Positions 13,244 to 20,405 of a stretch of 20,679 nucleotides of DNA are shown here, piece after piece. Position numbers and translations under genes: made by a program. The notes under the pieces were generated by a model. It saw only the letters and a list, made by a program, of their open reading frames with translations. It did not search any database and was not told where the DNA came from. Source of the stretch: a virus; the IMG/VR virus record IMGVR_UViG_3300043119_000156, positions 1 through 20,679 of that record, one strand, 5' to 3'. Every line of letters starts with the position of its first letter. The stretch's first letter is position 1.

Positions 13244-14177
13244 TCGATTTCTCCAGTTTTGCTACTTCAACAGCATATTGCTGCGGGGTCAGTCCGTACT
13301 TTTTTGCCAACGCAACTTGCGTAGGGGTTAGTTGAACTTTTCGAGCTCCAGTCGAACGAGTCGCCGGTGCCACGACAGAAGCAGGTCGTCGGGAGCCATC
13401 GCCGGATTTTGGCCGGTCTTCATTTCCGAACACGTCCGGGAATGTTGACTTCATGCGAGAGTCGATTCTCTCGAAGTATTCGTCAGAGCGGGGGTCGAGT
13501 CCCGAATTCACTAGTTTTTGGTGCAGCCCTAGTGCAAAGCTGGTGTGTTCCTCAAAACCGTCAGCCCCAAACCACTGGTTTTTTGCCTGCCAGCGCAGCG
13601 TCTTTTCATCGACTTGGGACGTTTTGTCTTGCTGTTGACGTGTTTGTACAACAGTTTCTTCCACCTGTAAAGGGGTGGGGCGATAATTTTTTACACTTTC
13701 CGCCCGCATCTTGGCATCCATCAATGCTTCTGATGCGGTGGCGATGGCCTCGTTGTCAAAAGACTCTTGCGCTTCTTTCAAAGCGCGGCGGGCTTTTTCG
13801 ACATCTGAGTCTGCAATCTGCTTGACGGAAGCCACATACTGCTCATTGCCCGTATTCACGGTCTGTTTGAGCCTGTTGTTCTCCGCCAGCATGTGCTGTG
13901 CAAGACGCTCCAGCTCTTCTTTCTCACGCAGCAGGGCCTCTTTGGCACGGCGCTCGTCGTGGCGAGCGTGTGTCAGGTCCTTGATACGCTTTTTGACGTT
14001 GTCGGAGTAATTCTCGATCTCTTCCTCCGTGGGATCCGCCACTTCGCGGTCCAAAGGCTTGCGGCCTCTGTCTTGCGCGGGGGTGTCATCAACGATCTCG
14101 ACTTCAACGTCGCTTTCGGTAGTCACCTCGATTGAAGTGTCCTCGATCTCGTCGGGGAACTTGTACGGTTCAGCCAT
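13236..14177 (-). CDS. Capsid scaffolding protein
   Basis: This 313-aa protein probably directs procapsid assembly and is then released. It opens with an acidic tail (EDTSIEVTTESDVEVEIVDD), followed by a long charged helical region (ENYSDNVKKRIKDLTHARHD, KEELERLAQHMLAENNRLKQ, ARRALKEAQESFDNEAIATA), then a Pro/Gln linker, WFGADGFEEHTSFALGLHQK, and a basic C-terminal helix-turn-helix-like end (LTPTQVALAKKYGLTPQQYA) typical of scaffold C-termini that bind the coat. I choose the ATG at 14177 because GAAGGAG lies just upstream; the 18 extra in-frame codons before it run into the co-chaperonin gene. Position between portal and capsid supports the call. Confidence 0.8.
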   Translation of the reverse strand: MAEPYKFPDEIEDTSIEVTTESDVEVEIVDDTPAQDRGRKPLDREVADPTEEEIENYSDNVKKRIKDLTHARHDERRAKEALLREKEELERLAQHMLAENNRLKQTVNTGNEQYVASVKQIADSDVEKARRALKEAQESFDNEAIATASEALMDAKMRAESVKNYRPTPLQVEETVVQTRQQQDKTSQVDEKTLRWQAKNQWFGADGFEEHTSFALGLHQKLVNSGLDPRSDEYFERIDSRMKSTFPDVFGNEDRPKSGDGSRRPASVVAPATRSTGARKVQLTPTQVALAKKYGLTPQQYAVEVAKLEKSNG

Positions 14178-14187
14178 TTTTACTCCT

Positions 14188-14622
14188 TCATGCGCGGGTA
14201 TAACCGCGAGGGTCTTGCACAACACACTCAATTTGGTCGTCGTTCAGCACCCTGAACTCTTTACCAAACACCTTGAATCGCGTACCGGTGTAGGTACGCA
14301 CGAGAACAAAATCACCTTCCTTGCACCATGCACCTGATGGGAACTTGGCGGTGTCTTTGTACGCGTCTGGTCCGACCCGCATGACGAACAACACGGTTGT
14401 GGCATGTTCTTCGGCTCGCATGGTCGCCGCATCTCGAACGAGGTCGAGGCTCGTACCGGCGATCTTTTCATCGACCTCGGGCACGATGCACAGCAGCTTG
14501 TATCCCGTGGGGATAGGCAGCGCCGATGCTTTGGTTTCGCTGTCCGCCGTCTCGTCTGGGGTGTCGAGGGGCTGGATGTGGGCAGGCAGGGTAATGCCCG
14601 GAGGCAGAATGATTTCACTCAT
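14188..14622 (-). CDS. GroES-like co-chaperonin
   Basis: The 144-aa protein keeps the layout of GroES: an opening strand after a Pro/Asp-rich N-terminus (GYKLLCIVPEVDEK), a mobile-loop-like segment (IAGTSLDLVRDAATMRAEEH), then VLFVMRVGPDAYKD, the GDFVLVRTY strand, GTRFKVFGKEFRVL and NDDQIECVV, parallel to the GroES G-D-x-V ... V ... (E/D)-x-I-x-A-x-V pattern. It would cap host GroEL to help fold capsid proteins. It has a ~35-residue N-terminal extension over bacterial GroES and the mobile loop lacks an obvious IVL motif. The ATG at 14622 overlaps the previous gene by eight bases and is preferred to an in-frame TTG eight codons upstream. Context between portal and scaffold fits a capsid-folding role. 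Confidence 0.75.
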   Translation of the reverse strand: MSEIILPPGITLPAHIQPLDTPDETADSETKASALPIPTGYKLLCIVPEVDEKIAGTSLDLVRDAATMRAEEHATTVLFVMRVGPDAYKDTAKFPSGAWCKEGDFVLVRTYTGTRFKVFGKEFRVLNDDQIECVVQDPRGYTRA

Positions 14623-14809
14623 CTGATTGCTCAACTTTCTCTGCAAGGTCTAGGAGATAACGCTCTGCGGTCGCAAGACCCTGAATGATTCCGCAGAGTT
14701 TTTGGTAATCGTCATAGTTGCGGCATGCCCCACCAGCCATGTCATCGGCGTAGTTGTTCATGTCGGTGCGTATTTTTTCGCGCAATACGCGTGCGAAGTC
14801 TTGGATCAT
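14615..14809 (-). CDS. 64-aa helical protein next to the portal
   Basis: A 64-aa, mostly helical protein (MIQDFARVLREKIRTDMNNY, GGACRNYDDYQKLCGIIQGL, ATAERYLLDLAEKVEQSDE) with two Cys. It overlaps the portal stop by four bases (ATGA) and is in turn overlapped by the co-chaperonin start, so all three are translationally linked. I recognise similar small helical proteins with the NYDDYQxLCGxIxGL pattern behind portal genes of aquatic phages, unnamed. It may be a portal or packaging accessory; no domain is assigned. Confidence 0.75.
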   Translation of the reverse strand: MIQDFARVLREKIRTDMNNYADDMAGGACRNYDDYQKLCGIIQGLATAERYLLDLAEKVEQSDE

Positions 14810-17304
14810 TTAGGTTTTTTCTCCTGTTTACCGCTTTGGGAGGCTGCGGCCATGGCCTGCTGAAGCTGCTGGGCTTTGCTCTTTGCGATGTCGACACCGA
14901 GCTTGATGCCGTCACGTTCTTGTTCAAACTGAGCTTTGTTCTTGCTCTCGTTGATCTGGGCCCCCACGCGCAGGGCTTCCAGCTCCAGATTGCCAGAGAC
15001 TTTTTGCTCTTCCAGCTCTTGCTTGTCGGCGGCAATGGCAGCGTCCACAAGGATTTTCTTTTCCTTGAGCTCGACCTCTTTGGCCTTGAGCTGCAACTCT
15101 TGCATCTGCATCTGGACAACGGGGTCTTGCTGTTGCTGCTGGGCTTGCTGCTGAGCGGCCTTGGCTTGGTCTTGCATGAGCACCTGCTGGGAAGCCTGCG
15201 CCATCATGGCCGACAGTGCGATCTCCACGTTCGGTGGCAGCTGCTCGCCTTCGGGCGGCAGTGGCAGGCCCAGTTGTTGCTCGACTTGCTGGCGCATCAT
15301 GAAGCCAACGTGCTCGGCCACGTGTGCCGTCAACGCCGCTTGGATCATCGGAGCCCGTGGGTTCTGGCCAATCAGCTGCATGATGGTGGGGTTCTGCAAC
15401 ATTGACATGTGCACCTGAATGTGCGACTGGTGGTCTTGGTGCAGGAACGCCTTGACAGGCTCGCCCTTGAGCACGTGCTGGTTCTCGGTGACCGGGTCGG
15501 TGGGTTTCAAGTCCTCCTCCAGCGGCACGAGCTTGTCCGCATGCTTGATACCCAGCACCTCCAGCATGCCGCGGTGCAACTGCGGCAGGTCGTAAATGTC
15601 CGGAGCCATCTGCGCCATCTGGATGACGGCTTGGTACTGAACCACGCGCTGGCTGAGAGTCGCTGCGTTGGGGTCGCTCACGGGCAACACGTCCACGTGA
15701 CGGTAGTCCGCCGCCTTGGCCTTGGGGCCCTCTTCGCCGTCGGGCTCGTAGGTGTACTCGTCGTCCGTGTAGTCGCGGATGATGGTAGCCAGCAGTTGCA
15801 GCTCTTGCTTCAGGGCAAAGTGCACTCGGGCTTGGACGGCCGTCATGACTTTCAACTGGCGCTCCAGCAGTGCCAGCGTGGAGCCCACAGGCGCATTCGC
15901 GCCCATGTCGCTGATCTTCATGTCCGCTGTTGCGGCAAAACGACGCCCCTCTTCCACCACGTTGCCCAGCAACGCCATCAGAACTTGACTTGGCTCTTTG
16001 TAAGGCAGCGGTAAGATGTTGTCGCGGATCGTGCCCGAGCCCACGTCCACGTCGCGGAACTCGCCCGGAGCAATCGGTGTGTCGTCGCCCTTGATGCGCA
16101 GGCCACGGGACTTCAAACCACCGGGCAAGTTGCTCAATGTGCCAGCGTCGATCAACTGGCGCATCAAGCTGGTGGCCGACTTGGCAAACCCGCCGATCAG
16201 GTGGAACAGACCGAAGCCGTACGCACCGAAGCCGGGGATGTACTGGTAGTGCACGAAGTGCTGGCGCTTGAGTTTGAGCTCGTCGTCCTCGCGCCAGTTG
16301 CGGCGGATGGACAGCACGGTGTTTGTGCCACGGATGAACGTCACCACGTAAGGCAGCGCGATGCCTGTGGGCTCACCATCCTCATCCTCGTCCTCAAAGC
16401 CTTTGAGGTCCAAGTCCACGTGGCACTCGTACAGCGTGAAGCGCTCGTCGTTCAGGTCACTGAACCCGGTCTCTTTGTCCTTGGCTTTGTTGATCTCACT
16501 GATCGCTTTGTCCGGCTCCCCGATGTCCACGTCGAGGTAGAACCCGGCTTGCTGGAGCTTGACGATCTCGTTTTTCGTCTTGCGCATCTGGTGCGTGACG
16601 CGGTAGCAAGTCTGGATGTCGGAGGTGCCGTAGGGCAGCAAGATGTCCTCGGCGGGGATAAAGATCGACACCTGACGCGCCAAGCTGGGGTCAAAGTAGA
16701 CCTTCTTGAACGCTGAACCGGTGGCCGGGAGGCTCCACAGCATGCGCTCGTGCTCAGGCCGGAACTCGTGCATGTTCTCGGTGAGCTGGAAGTTCATGTC
16801 CTCTTCCACACGGGAAGCCGCGGCTTTCTTCTCTGGCGTCTCCTTGCCCACGATCTTTGTGCGCACAGGGCCCTTGGCCGGGAACGTCTCGGTGATTGTC
16901 TCTGACTGGAACCTTACAACGGCCTCAGTAATCATCGGGTGGAACACGCCCGATGCGCCGTTCCACGGCTCTGTGCGCTCCTCGATCTGCAAGCCCAGCA
17001 GTTTCAGGCCTTCCGTGTAGGCTTTCTCCCAGTCCTTGCGGCTGTTGCGGTCGTTGTCGATGTCGCCCGCCAGATCACCAGCCATGGTGCTCATGGCCCC
17101 GTCGGTCATGTACTCGGCCAAGTTGGCATCAAAGTCGTCGGCCGACGGCTCGGCTTCGCGCATCTCGATCTCCAAGTCGCCCATGTCAATGCGCACGGCT
17201 TCAGGGTCAACAATCTCAATCTCAATTGGCTCCTCAGCTTCGGCTGCCGCCGCCGCGATGCCCGTGGGCTGCTGGAACAGCGCCTTGTCAATGTTCGTTG
17301 CCAT
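14806..17304 (-). CDS. Portal protein
   Basis: This 832-aa protein forms the dodecameric ring through which DNA enters and leaves the head. After an acidic N-terminus (residues ~24-65) come the portal signatures NSRKDWEKAYTEGLKLLGL, EPWNGASGVFHPMITEAVVR, LPATGSAFKKVYFDPSLARQ, IPAEDILLPY and FGAYGFGLFHLIGGFAKSAT followed by SLMRQLIDAGTLSNLPG. The C-terminal ~110 residues are Gln/Lys/Glu-rich and form a long coiled coil (HAAQQQ-type barrel), as in portals with a barrel extension reaching into the head. The length exceeds the ~500-750 residues of many portals, mainly through both termini. It follows TerL by 14 bases with AAGAG upstream. The family is the one of short-tailed aquatic phages; confident from motifs and neighbours. 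Confidence 0.9.
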   Translation of the reverse strand: MATNIDKALFQQPTGIAAAAAEAEEPIEIEIVDPEAVRIDMGDLEIEMREAEPSADDFDANLAEYMTDGAMSTMAGDLAGDIDNDRNSRKDWEKAYTEGLKLLGLQIEERTEPWNGASGVFHPMITEAVVRFQSETITETFPAKGPVRTKIVGKETPEKKAAASRVEEDMNFQLTENMHEFRPEHERMLWSLPATGSAFKKVYFDPSLARQVSIFIPAEDILLPYGTSDIQTCYRVTHQMRKTKNEIVKLQQAGFYLDVDIGEPDKAISEINKAKDKETGFSDLNDERFTLYECHVDLDLKGFEDEDEDGEPTGIALPYVVTFIRGTNTVLSIRRNWREDDELKLKRQHFVHYQYIPGFGAYGFGLFHLIGGFAKSATSLMRQLIDAGTLSNLPGGLKSRGLRIKGDDTPIAPGEFRDVDVGSGTIRDNILPLPYKEPSQVLMALLGNVVEEGRRFAATADMKISDMGANAPVGSTLALLERQLKVMTAVQARVHFALKQELQLLATIIRDYTDDEYTYEPDGEEGPKAKAADYRHVDVLPVSDPNAATLSQRVVQYQAVIQMAQMAPDIYDLPQLHRGMLEVLGIKHADKLVPLEEDLKPTDPVTENQHVLKGEPVKAFLHQDHQSHIQVHMSMLQNPTIMQLIGQNPRAPMIQAALTAHVAEHVGFMMRQQVEQQLGLPLPPEGEQLPPNVEIALSAMMAQASQQVLMQDQAKAAQQQAQQQQQDPVVQMQMQELQLKAKEVELKEKKILVDAAIAADKQELEEQKVSGNLELEALRVGAQINESKNKAQFEQERDGIKLGVDIAKSKAQQLQQAMAAASQSGKQEKKPK

Positions 17305-17318
17305 GATGTAACTCTTTC

Positions 17319-18851
17319 TTAATAGTACGCAGCCCGGCGGGCTTGGTAAAAGCGCTCTTCTTGCTCGTCGGTTTCAAGCGGTATGAAGCCGCCCCGGCGA
17401 AAGCGTAACAGCGCCTGAGATGTGGTGTCAACGTAGTCGTCGTTCTCCCCGTTGGGAAAGGATGCAACTTCCTCGATCACCTCGCGTGCCCACCGCGTGT
17501 CTGGTGCCCAGACCGAGCCAGAGGCAAACAGGTCCGACACCGCGTTAAGCCGCACAATTTTATCGTTGCCCCGGCTGGGGCTGAACTCGTCGACCGGGAT
17601 GCCCATGGCCCGCAGCTCTTGGATCAGCGGCGCTCCGGCCGCTTTCTTCTCCACGATGAACGCGTCAGGCTCCCACTCTTTGTAGTGCTTGAGTGCGATC
17701 ACCTTGAGCTCGGGGAAGGCCATCCGGTCTTTGAACGCGTCCAGCAAGATCACCTGCGGCTTGTCGTTCTCTTCCTCGTTGTAGAACACCCCCCACGTTG
17801 TGCACGCAGAGTAGTCGGCCGTGTTGCTGGTCTCAAATGCCGTGTCCCAGCTCTGGATGACGAAGTCGCACCGGGGCGGCTCGTCACGGGTCCACACCCT
17901 CCAAGACTTGCGCGAGATGATGGCTGCGCTGTTGCTGGTGGGCTGCTGCATGTACTGGGCGTTCCAGTACTGGGGGTCAATGCTGGCCTTGGTAGCCTTG
18001 AGGGTGGCCAGCGGCCACTGCTCTGGCCAGAGCGACTTCTCGTTGGGCATGTCCTCGTTGAGGATGGCCGGAAGCTCCACGATCTCCCACGGCTCGGCGT
18101 TGGGGTTCTTCGACTGGTAGTCAATCAGGCGTCCAGTCAGGTCCAGTTTGCCCCAGCGCGTCATCACGATGATGATCGCACCGCCCGGCATCAGTCGCTG
18201 GAGCGGGCCTGTTTGGAACCAAGACCATGCAGTGTCGAAAGCCAGCCGTGAGTTGGCCTTAACGTCCTGCTCCGAGTGAGGATCGTCAATAACGAACAGA
18301 TCAGCACCACGACCAGCAAGAGCACCGCCGACACCAGCAGCATAGTACTGACCGCCAGCGCTTGTAGACCACTTACCAGCCGCCTTTTGGTCAGCAGCAA
18401 CCAGCGTTTGGGGGAAAAGTCCATGGTAGTCGTCGTCTTCCAGTAGGTTTCGCACCCTGCGGCCGAAGTCTTCCGACAAACCGGCCGTGTGCGTGCCCAT
18501 GATGATCTTCTTCTCGGGGAAATTGCCCAAAAAGAACGCCGGGAACAGGTAAGAGCTGAACTCAGACTTACCCATACGCGGCGCAATGTTGATGATGACC
18601 CGTTTTTTGGTCCCGGCGATCACTTCTGCAAAGATTTTGGCCAGTTTCCTGTGGTGCGGCCCGATTTTGAAGCCCGGATACATCGCCTTGGCGAACTCGA
18701 TCATGTCCGAGCGGGCCAAATTCTTCTGCTTGTGCTCCTGCGCCTTGTCCAAAAGCTCCAACGCCTCCAACTTCTCGGTCGCTGTCAGCTTGCCGAGGTT
18801 CTTGAACAGCGCAGAGGCTTGCTCAGGCGTCAGTGGTGGGTTGGTCGTCAT
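17319..18851 (-). CDS. terL: Terminase large subunit
   Basis: The 510-aa motor protein packages DNA into the head and cuts it. N-terminal ATPase: Walker A APRMGKS (residues 90-96), Walker B LFVIDD (185-190) and the coupling motif MTRW (230-233). C-terminal RNase H-type nuclease: the acidic positions are Asp336 in QSWDTAF, Glu401 in FIVEKKAAG and Asp472/Asp475 in NDDYVDTTSQAL. I start at the ATG at 18851, 22 codons inside the longest open frame, because the extra residues are a Pro/Thr-rich out-of-frame reading of the small-terminase end. It overlaps that gene by 29 bases. All catalytic motifs are intact, so it should be active. Confidence 0.95.
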   Translation of the reverse strand: MTTNPPLTPEQASALFKNLGKLTATEKLEALELLDKAQEHKQKNLARSDMIEFAKAMYPGFKIGPHHRKLAKIFAEVIAGTKKRVIINIAPRMGKSEFSSYLFPAFFLGNFPEKKIIMGTHTAGLSEDFGRRVRNLLEDDDYHGLFPQTLVAADQKAAGKWSTSAGGQYYAAGVGGALAGRGADLFVIDDPHSEQDVKANSRLAFDTAWSWFQTGPLQRLMPGGAIIIVMTRWGKLDLTGRLIDYQSKNPNAEPWEIVELPAILNEDMPNEKSLWPEQWPLATLKATKASIDPQYWNAQYMQQPTSNSAAIISRKSWRVWTRDEPPRCDFVIQSWDTAFETSNTADYSACTTWGVFYNEEENDKPQVILLDAFKDRMAFPELKVIALKHYKEWEPDAFIVEKKAAGAPLIQELRAMGIPVDEFSPSRGNDKIVRLNAVSDLFASGSVWAPDTRWAREVIEEVASFPNGENDDYVDTTSQALLRFRRGGFIPLETDEQEERFYQARRAAYY

Positions 18852-19470
18852 CAGGGGCGGGGGTTGGGGTGACGTCTGTGATGTCCACAAGGTCCGTAAC
18901 GTCGGCGTCGGACACATCCATGAACTTGGCCAGCTTCTCTTTCAGGCGCTGGTCGATCTCGGCCTCGGTCATGTCAGTCTTCTTGACCTCAATCTTCTCT
19001 GTGAACAGCCCGATCTCGGTGACCTTGCCCAAAAGGCCCAGCGCTTTGAGCCGGATGTTGGCGTTGGGGCTCTCACACTCTTCCAAAATCTTGGCCACCG
19101 CATACCCGCGCAATTCTTTCGCTTGGCTTACAAACTCCCAGTCATAGGCCGTCAGCATTCCCACAAGGTGCTTCACGGCCTCGGGCGTCTCAATCGAGGA
19201 GATCAAGGCGTGCTGTTCTTTTATGGCGGATGCGGTTGTCAGCGCGGAGAAAGTTTCCCGGGCCTGCTTCTTTTCCAACTCAGAGACCGCGGTCTCAGCG
19301 TCTGGGACACCCATTTCTTTCAACCAGTCGTTTGTACTGATCTTGCCGTTGAGCAGCTCAACAGGCGCAACCTTCTCCGCCGGGGCGGGCGCTTGAGATT
19401 TGGGCAGGACTTCAGGGTCGAAGTCAAGGAGGTGGTCTAACATTTGGTCCTGACGGAGGCCCAGCAACAT
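18823..19470 (-). CDS. Terminase small subunit (probable)
   Basis: This 215-aa protein lies directly before the large terminase and overlaps it by 29 bases, the usual place of the DNA-recognising packaging subunit. It has a helical middle (TNDWLKEMGVPDAETAVSEL, REYAVAK-type ARM helix: LRGYAVAKILEECESPNANI, RLKALGLLGKVTEIGLFTEK) and an acidic Asp/Thr/Pro tail (DVTDLVDITDVTPTPAPDDD). The KALxLLGKxTxIGLFTEK block recalls small terminases of marine and freshwater phages. No classical helix-turn-helix is obvious. Two starts are possible: ATG 19470 (weakly spaced GGAGG) and ATG 19443 (AGGA four bases upstream). The first start lies in a GCAAC/GTTGC hairpin. Confidence 0.75.
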   Translation of the reverse strand: MLLGLRQDQMLDHLLDFDPEVLPKSQAPAPAEKVAPVELLNGKISTNDWLKEMGVPDAETAVSELEKKQARETFSALTTASAIKEQHALISSIETPEAVKHLVGMLTAYDWEFVSQAKELRGYAVAKILEECESPNANIRLKALGLLGKVTEIGLFTEKIEVKKTDMTEAEIDQRLKEKLAKFMDVSDADVTDLVDITDVTPTPAPDDDQPTTDA

Positions 19471-19500
19471 TCTGTTGCCTACCCTCCAAAGAGTTGCGGG

Positions 19501-19529
19501 TTGCTGTCCCGATGTGCAGAGTATATACT
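19501..19529 (+). promoter_or_regulatory. Candidate rightward promoter in the divergent region
   Basis: TTGCTG (19501-19506), a 17-base spacer and TATACT (19524-19529). The -10 matches consensus at five of six positions and the -35 at three. It would start RNA near 19536, toward the plus-strand terminator and the rightward genes. Confidence 0.4.
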
Positions 19530-19549
19530 CACTTCCGGCTTGGGTGCAA
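19520..19549 (-). promoter_or_regulatory. Candidate leftward promoter of the late structural operon
   Basis: On the minus strand TTGCAC (19549-19544), an 18-base spacer and TATACT (19525-19520). It shares its -10 palindrome with the rightward promoter. Transcription would start near 19513 and give a ~43-base leader before the small terminase gene. Confidence 0.4.
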
Positions 19550-19623
19550 CTTCGGTTGGTCCTTTGCTTCTCCTTGGGTTGAGAGACCCCTTAACCCCCC
19601 ACGGCAACGCGGGGGGTTTTTTT
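19536..19623 (+). ncRNA. Candidate ~88-nt structured RNA or attenuated leader
   Basis: Between the candidate rightward promoter and the plus-strand terminator there is no open frame, but three hairpins: CAAC-TTCG-GTTG (19547-19558), GGGT/ACCC (19576-19589) and the terminator stem (19593-19618). A transcript from this promoter would be about 88 nt and end in a U run. It could be a phage small RNA or an attenuated leader of the rightward operon. No expression evidence is available. Confidence 0.3.
19574..19623 (+). terminator. Two-hairpin intrinsic terminator on the plus strand
   Basis: TTGGGTTGAGAGACCCC (19574-19590) forms a short hairpin. It is followed by AACCCCCC (19593-19600), an inner CG-GCAA-CG cap, GGGGGG (19611-19616) and a run of seven T. 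This is a strong intrinsic terminator in the rightward direction only; the other strand lacks a T run. No rightward gene ends before it. Confidence 0.85.
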
Positions 19624-19844
19624 ACGCCCCGAGTTTTTTGAAATTTTTATAAAATTTTTTAGAGGGGGTGTGGTTTTGTACAGGGGGGTGGTTGTCTAAG
19701 TTTTTACAAAGTGGTGGGAGCGGGAGTGAAACAGTGTTCATGCGGACCGGGGCTGTCGTCACATACAAGGCTTGGTGGGGGTACGGTGGGGTCTTCCGTA
19801 CTAGCTTTGGCCCTGCCAGTAATGCTTAGAAACACCCCCTTCCA
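19624..19844. other. Gene-free AT-rich then G-rich stretch
   Basis: No supported gene is seen here. Bases 19634-19660 are almost only A and T, including TTTTTATAAAATTTTTT. They are followed by a plus strand with several runs of G (19664-19668, 19683-19688, 19777-19781). Being next to the small terminase gene and at the switch of coding strand, it could hold the packaging or replication start, but no repeats of the kind expected of an origin are obvious. Confidence 0.4.
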
Positions 19845-19883
19845 TACAATAGAGGCATCGGTTAGGGAATCAGCCCAGCCGAT
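19845..19883 (+). promoter_or_regulatory. Possible -10 box and leader hairpin for the rightward genes
   Basis: TACAAT (19845-19850) matches a -10 at five of six positions but no convincing -35 is seen, so an activator or phage factor may be needed. Seven bases later the sequence forms ATCGGTT / AGCCGAT (19857-19863 with 19877-19883, one G-U pair), extended by GGG/CCC after a single bulged A. The ribosome site AAGGAG follows at 19894-19899. Confidence 0.35.
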
Positions 19884-19895
19884 ACATCAACCCAA

Positions 19896-19910
19896 GGAGA
19901 AACTTCCATG
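19896..19910 (+). repeat. Leader repeat, copy 1
   Basis: GGAGAAACTTCCATG, the ribosome site and start codon of the 139-aa gene, is identical over 15 bases to the start of the 60-aa gene (20457-20471). Confidence 0.85.
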
Positions 19911-20327
19911 TCTTTATCCATCAAGCAATTCGCAACCAATGTCGGCAACCACACAACAGCCCTACGTGATGCGGCTGACGCCTTCCACAAGGCTTACACC
20001 AGCGCAACCCCTACGCAACAAGGCGCACTGCGCAAAGAGTGGATGCTTGGCCACCTTGAGGGCCAAGGCGTGAGCAACCCAGAGAGAATGTTCTCTCTGG
20101 GCAAAGGCGCTGGTGCAAAGCCAGAGGCAGTCAAGGCCATTGACCGCGCTTCGAGTGACTTCCGCTACTACGTTGTGCGTCCGGTCAAAGCCAAGGCCAA
20201 GCCTGCGGCGCAACAGCGCATCAGCAAGGTGCACACGGCGGCGGCGATGGACTTCTTGGCCAACTTCGAGGGCGACTCCCTTGAGGCCCAACTCAAGCAA
20301 GCCCTGATCGTTCTGCGTTCCCTGTAA
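19908..20327 (+). CDS. 139-aa protein of unknown function (rightward operon)
   Basis: The first rightward gene. The protein begins MSLSIKQFATNVGNHTTALR and is largely helical, with KEWMLGHLEGQGVSNPERMF, a Lys/Ala-rich stretch (VVRPVKAKAKPAAQQRISKV) and a helical end (MDFLANFEGDSLEAQLKQAL). It has no Cys and is basic. I do not recognise the family. AAGGAG lies eight bases before the ATG, with a hairpin in the leader. Codons for NPERMFSLG lie in an 11-bp palindrome (20078-20101). Divergent placement from the structural genes suggests an early or middle protein, for example one acting on host functions, but no motif supports a specific role. Confidence 0.75.
   Translation: MSLSIKQFATNVGNHTTALRDAADAFHKAYTSATPTQQGALRKEWMLGHLEGQGVSNPERMFSLGKGAGAKPEAVKAIDRASSDFRYYVVRPVKAKAKPAAQQRISKVHTAAAMDFLANFEGDSLEAQLKQALIVLRSL
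20078..20101 (+). repeat. 11-bp-arm palindrome inside the 139-aa gene
   Basis: CCCAGAGAGAA (20078-20088) and TTCTCTCTGGG (20091-20101) are perfect inverted arms around TG. The AGAGAGA...TCTCTCT core recurs just after the gene's stop (20343-20359). Confidence 0.85.
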
Positions 20328-20342
20328 ATGCGAATGATTCTC

Positions 20343-20388
20343 AGAGAGATTTTCTCTCTCGAATTCAACGGGCGTGGCTGGCCCGTTG
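20343..20388 (+). terminator. Two hairpins after the 139-aa gene, possible weak terminator
   Basis: AGAGAGA-TTT-TCTCTCT (20343-20359) is followed by CAACGGGC / GCCCGTTG (20366-20373 with 20381-20388, 7-base loop) and then TTCCTCC. The second stem is strong but its T run is poor, so read-through into the 60-aa gene is likely. It may serve as an RNA-processing or stability element instead. Confidence 0.4.
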
Positions 20389-20405
20389 TTCCTCCCCGTG
20401 TCTAA

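Noticed and set aside
14725-15405. 226-aa plus-strand frame rich in Leu and His
   Set aside because: It lies opposite the portal coding region and its composition mirrors the antisense reading; no ribosome site or family motif.
18586-19440. 284-aa plus-strand frame
   Set aside because: Antisense shadow of the terminase genes, which show complete catalytic motifs on the other strand.
19664-19790. Possible G-quadruplex
   Set aside because: Runs of G are too far apart (14-50 bases) for a standard four-run quadruplex.
19711-20073. 120-aa plus-strand frame starting in the intergenic region
   Set aside because: It overlaps the 139-aa gene in another frame, has no ribosome site, and the 139-aa start has AAGGAG.
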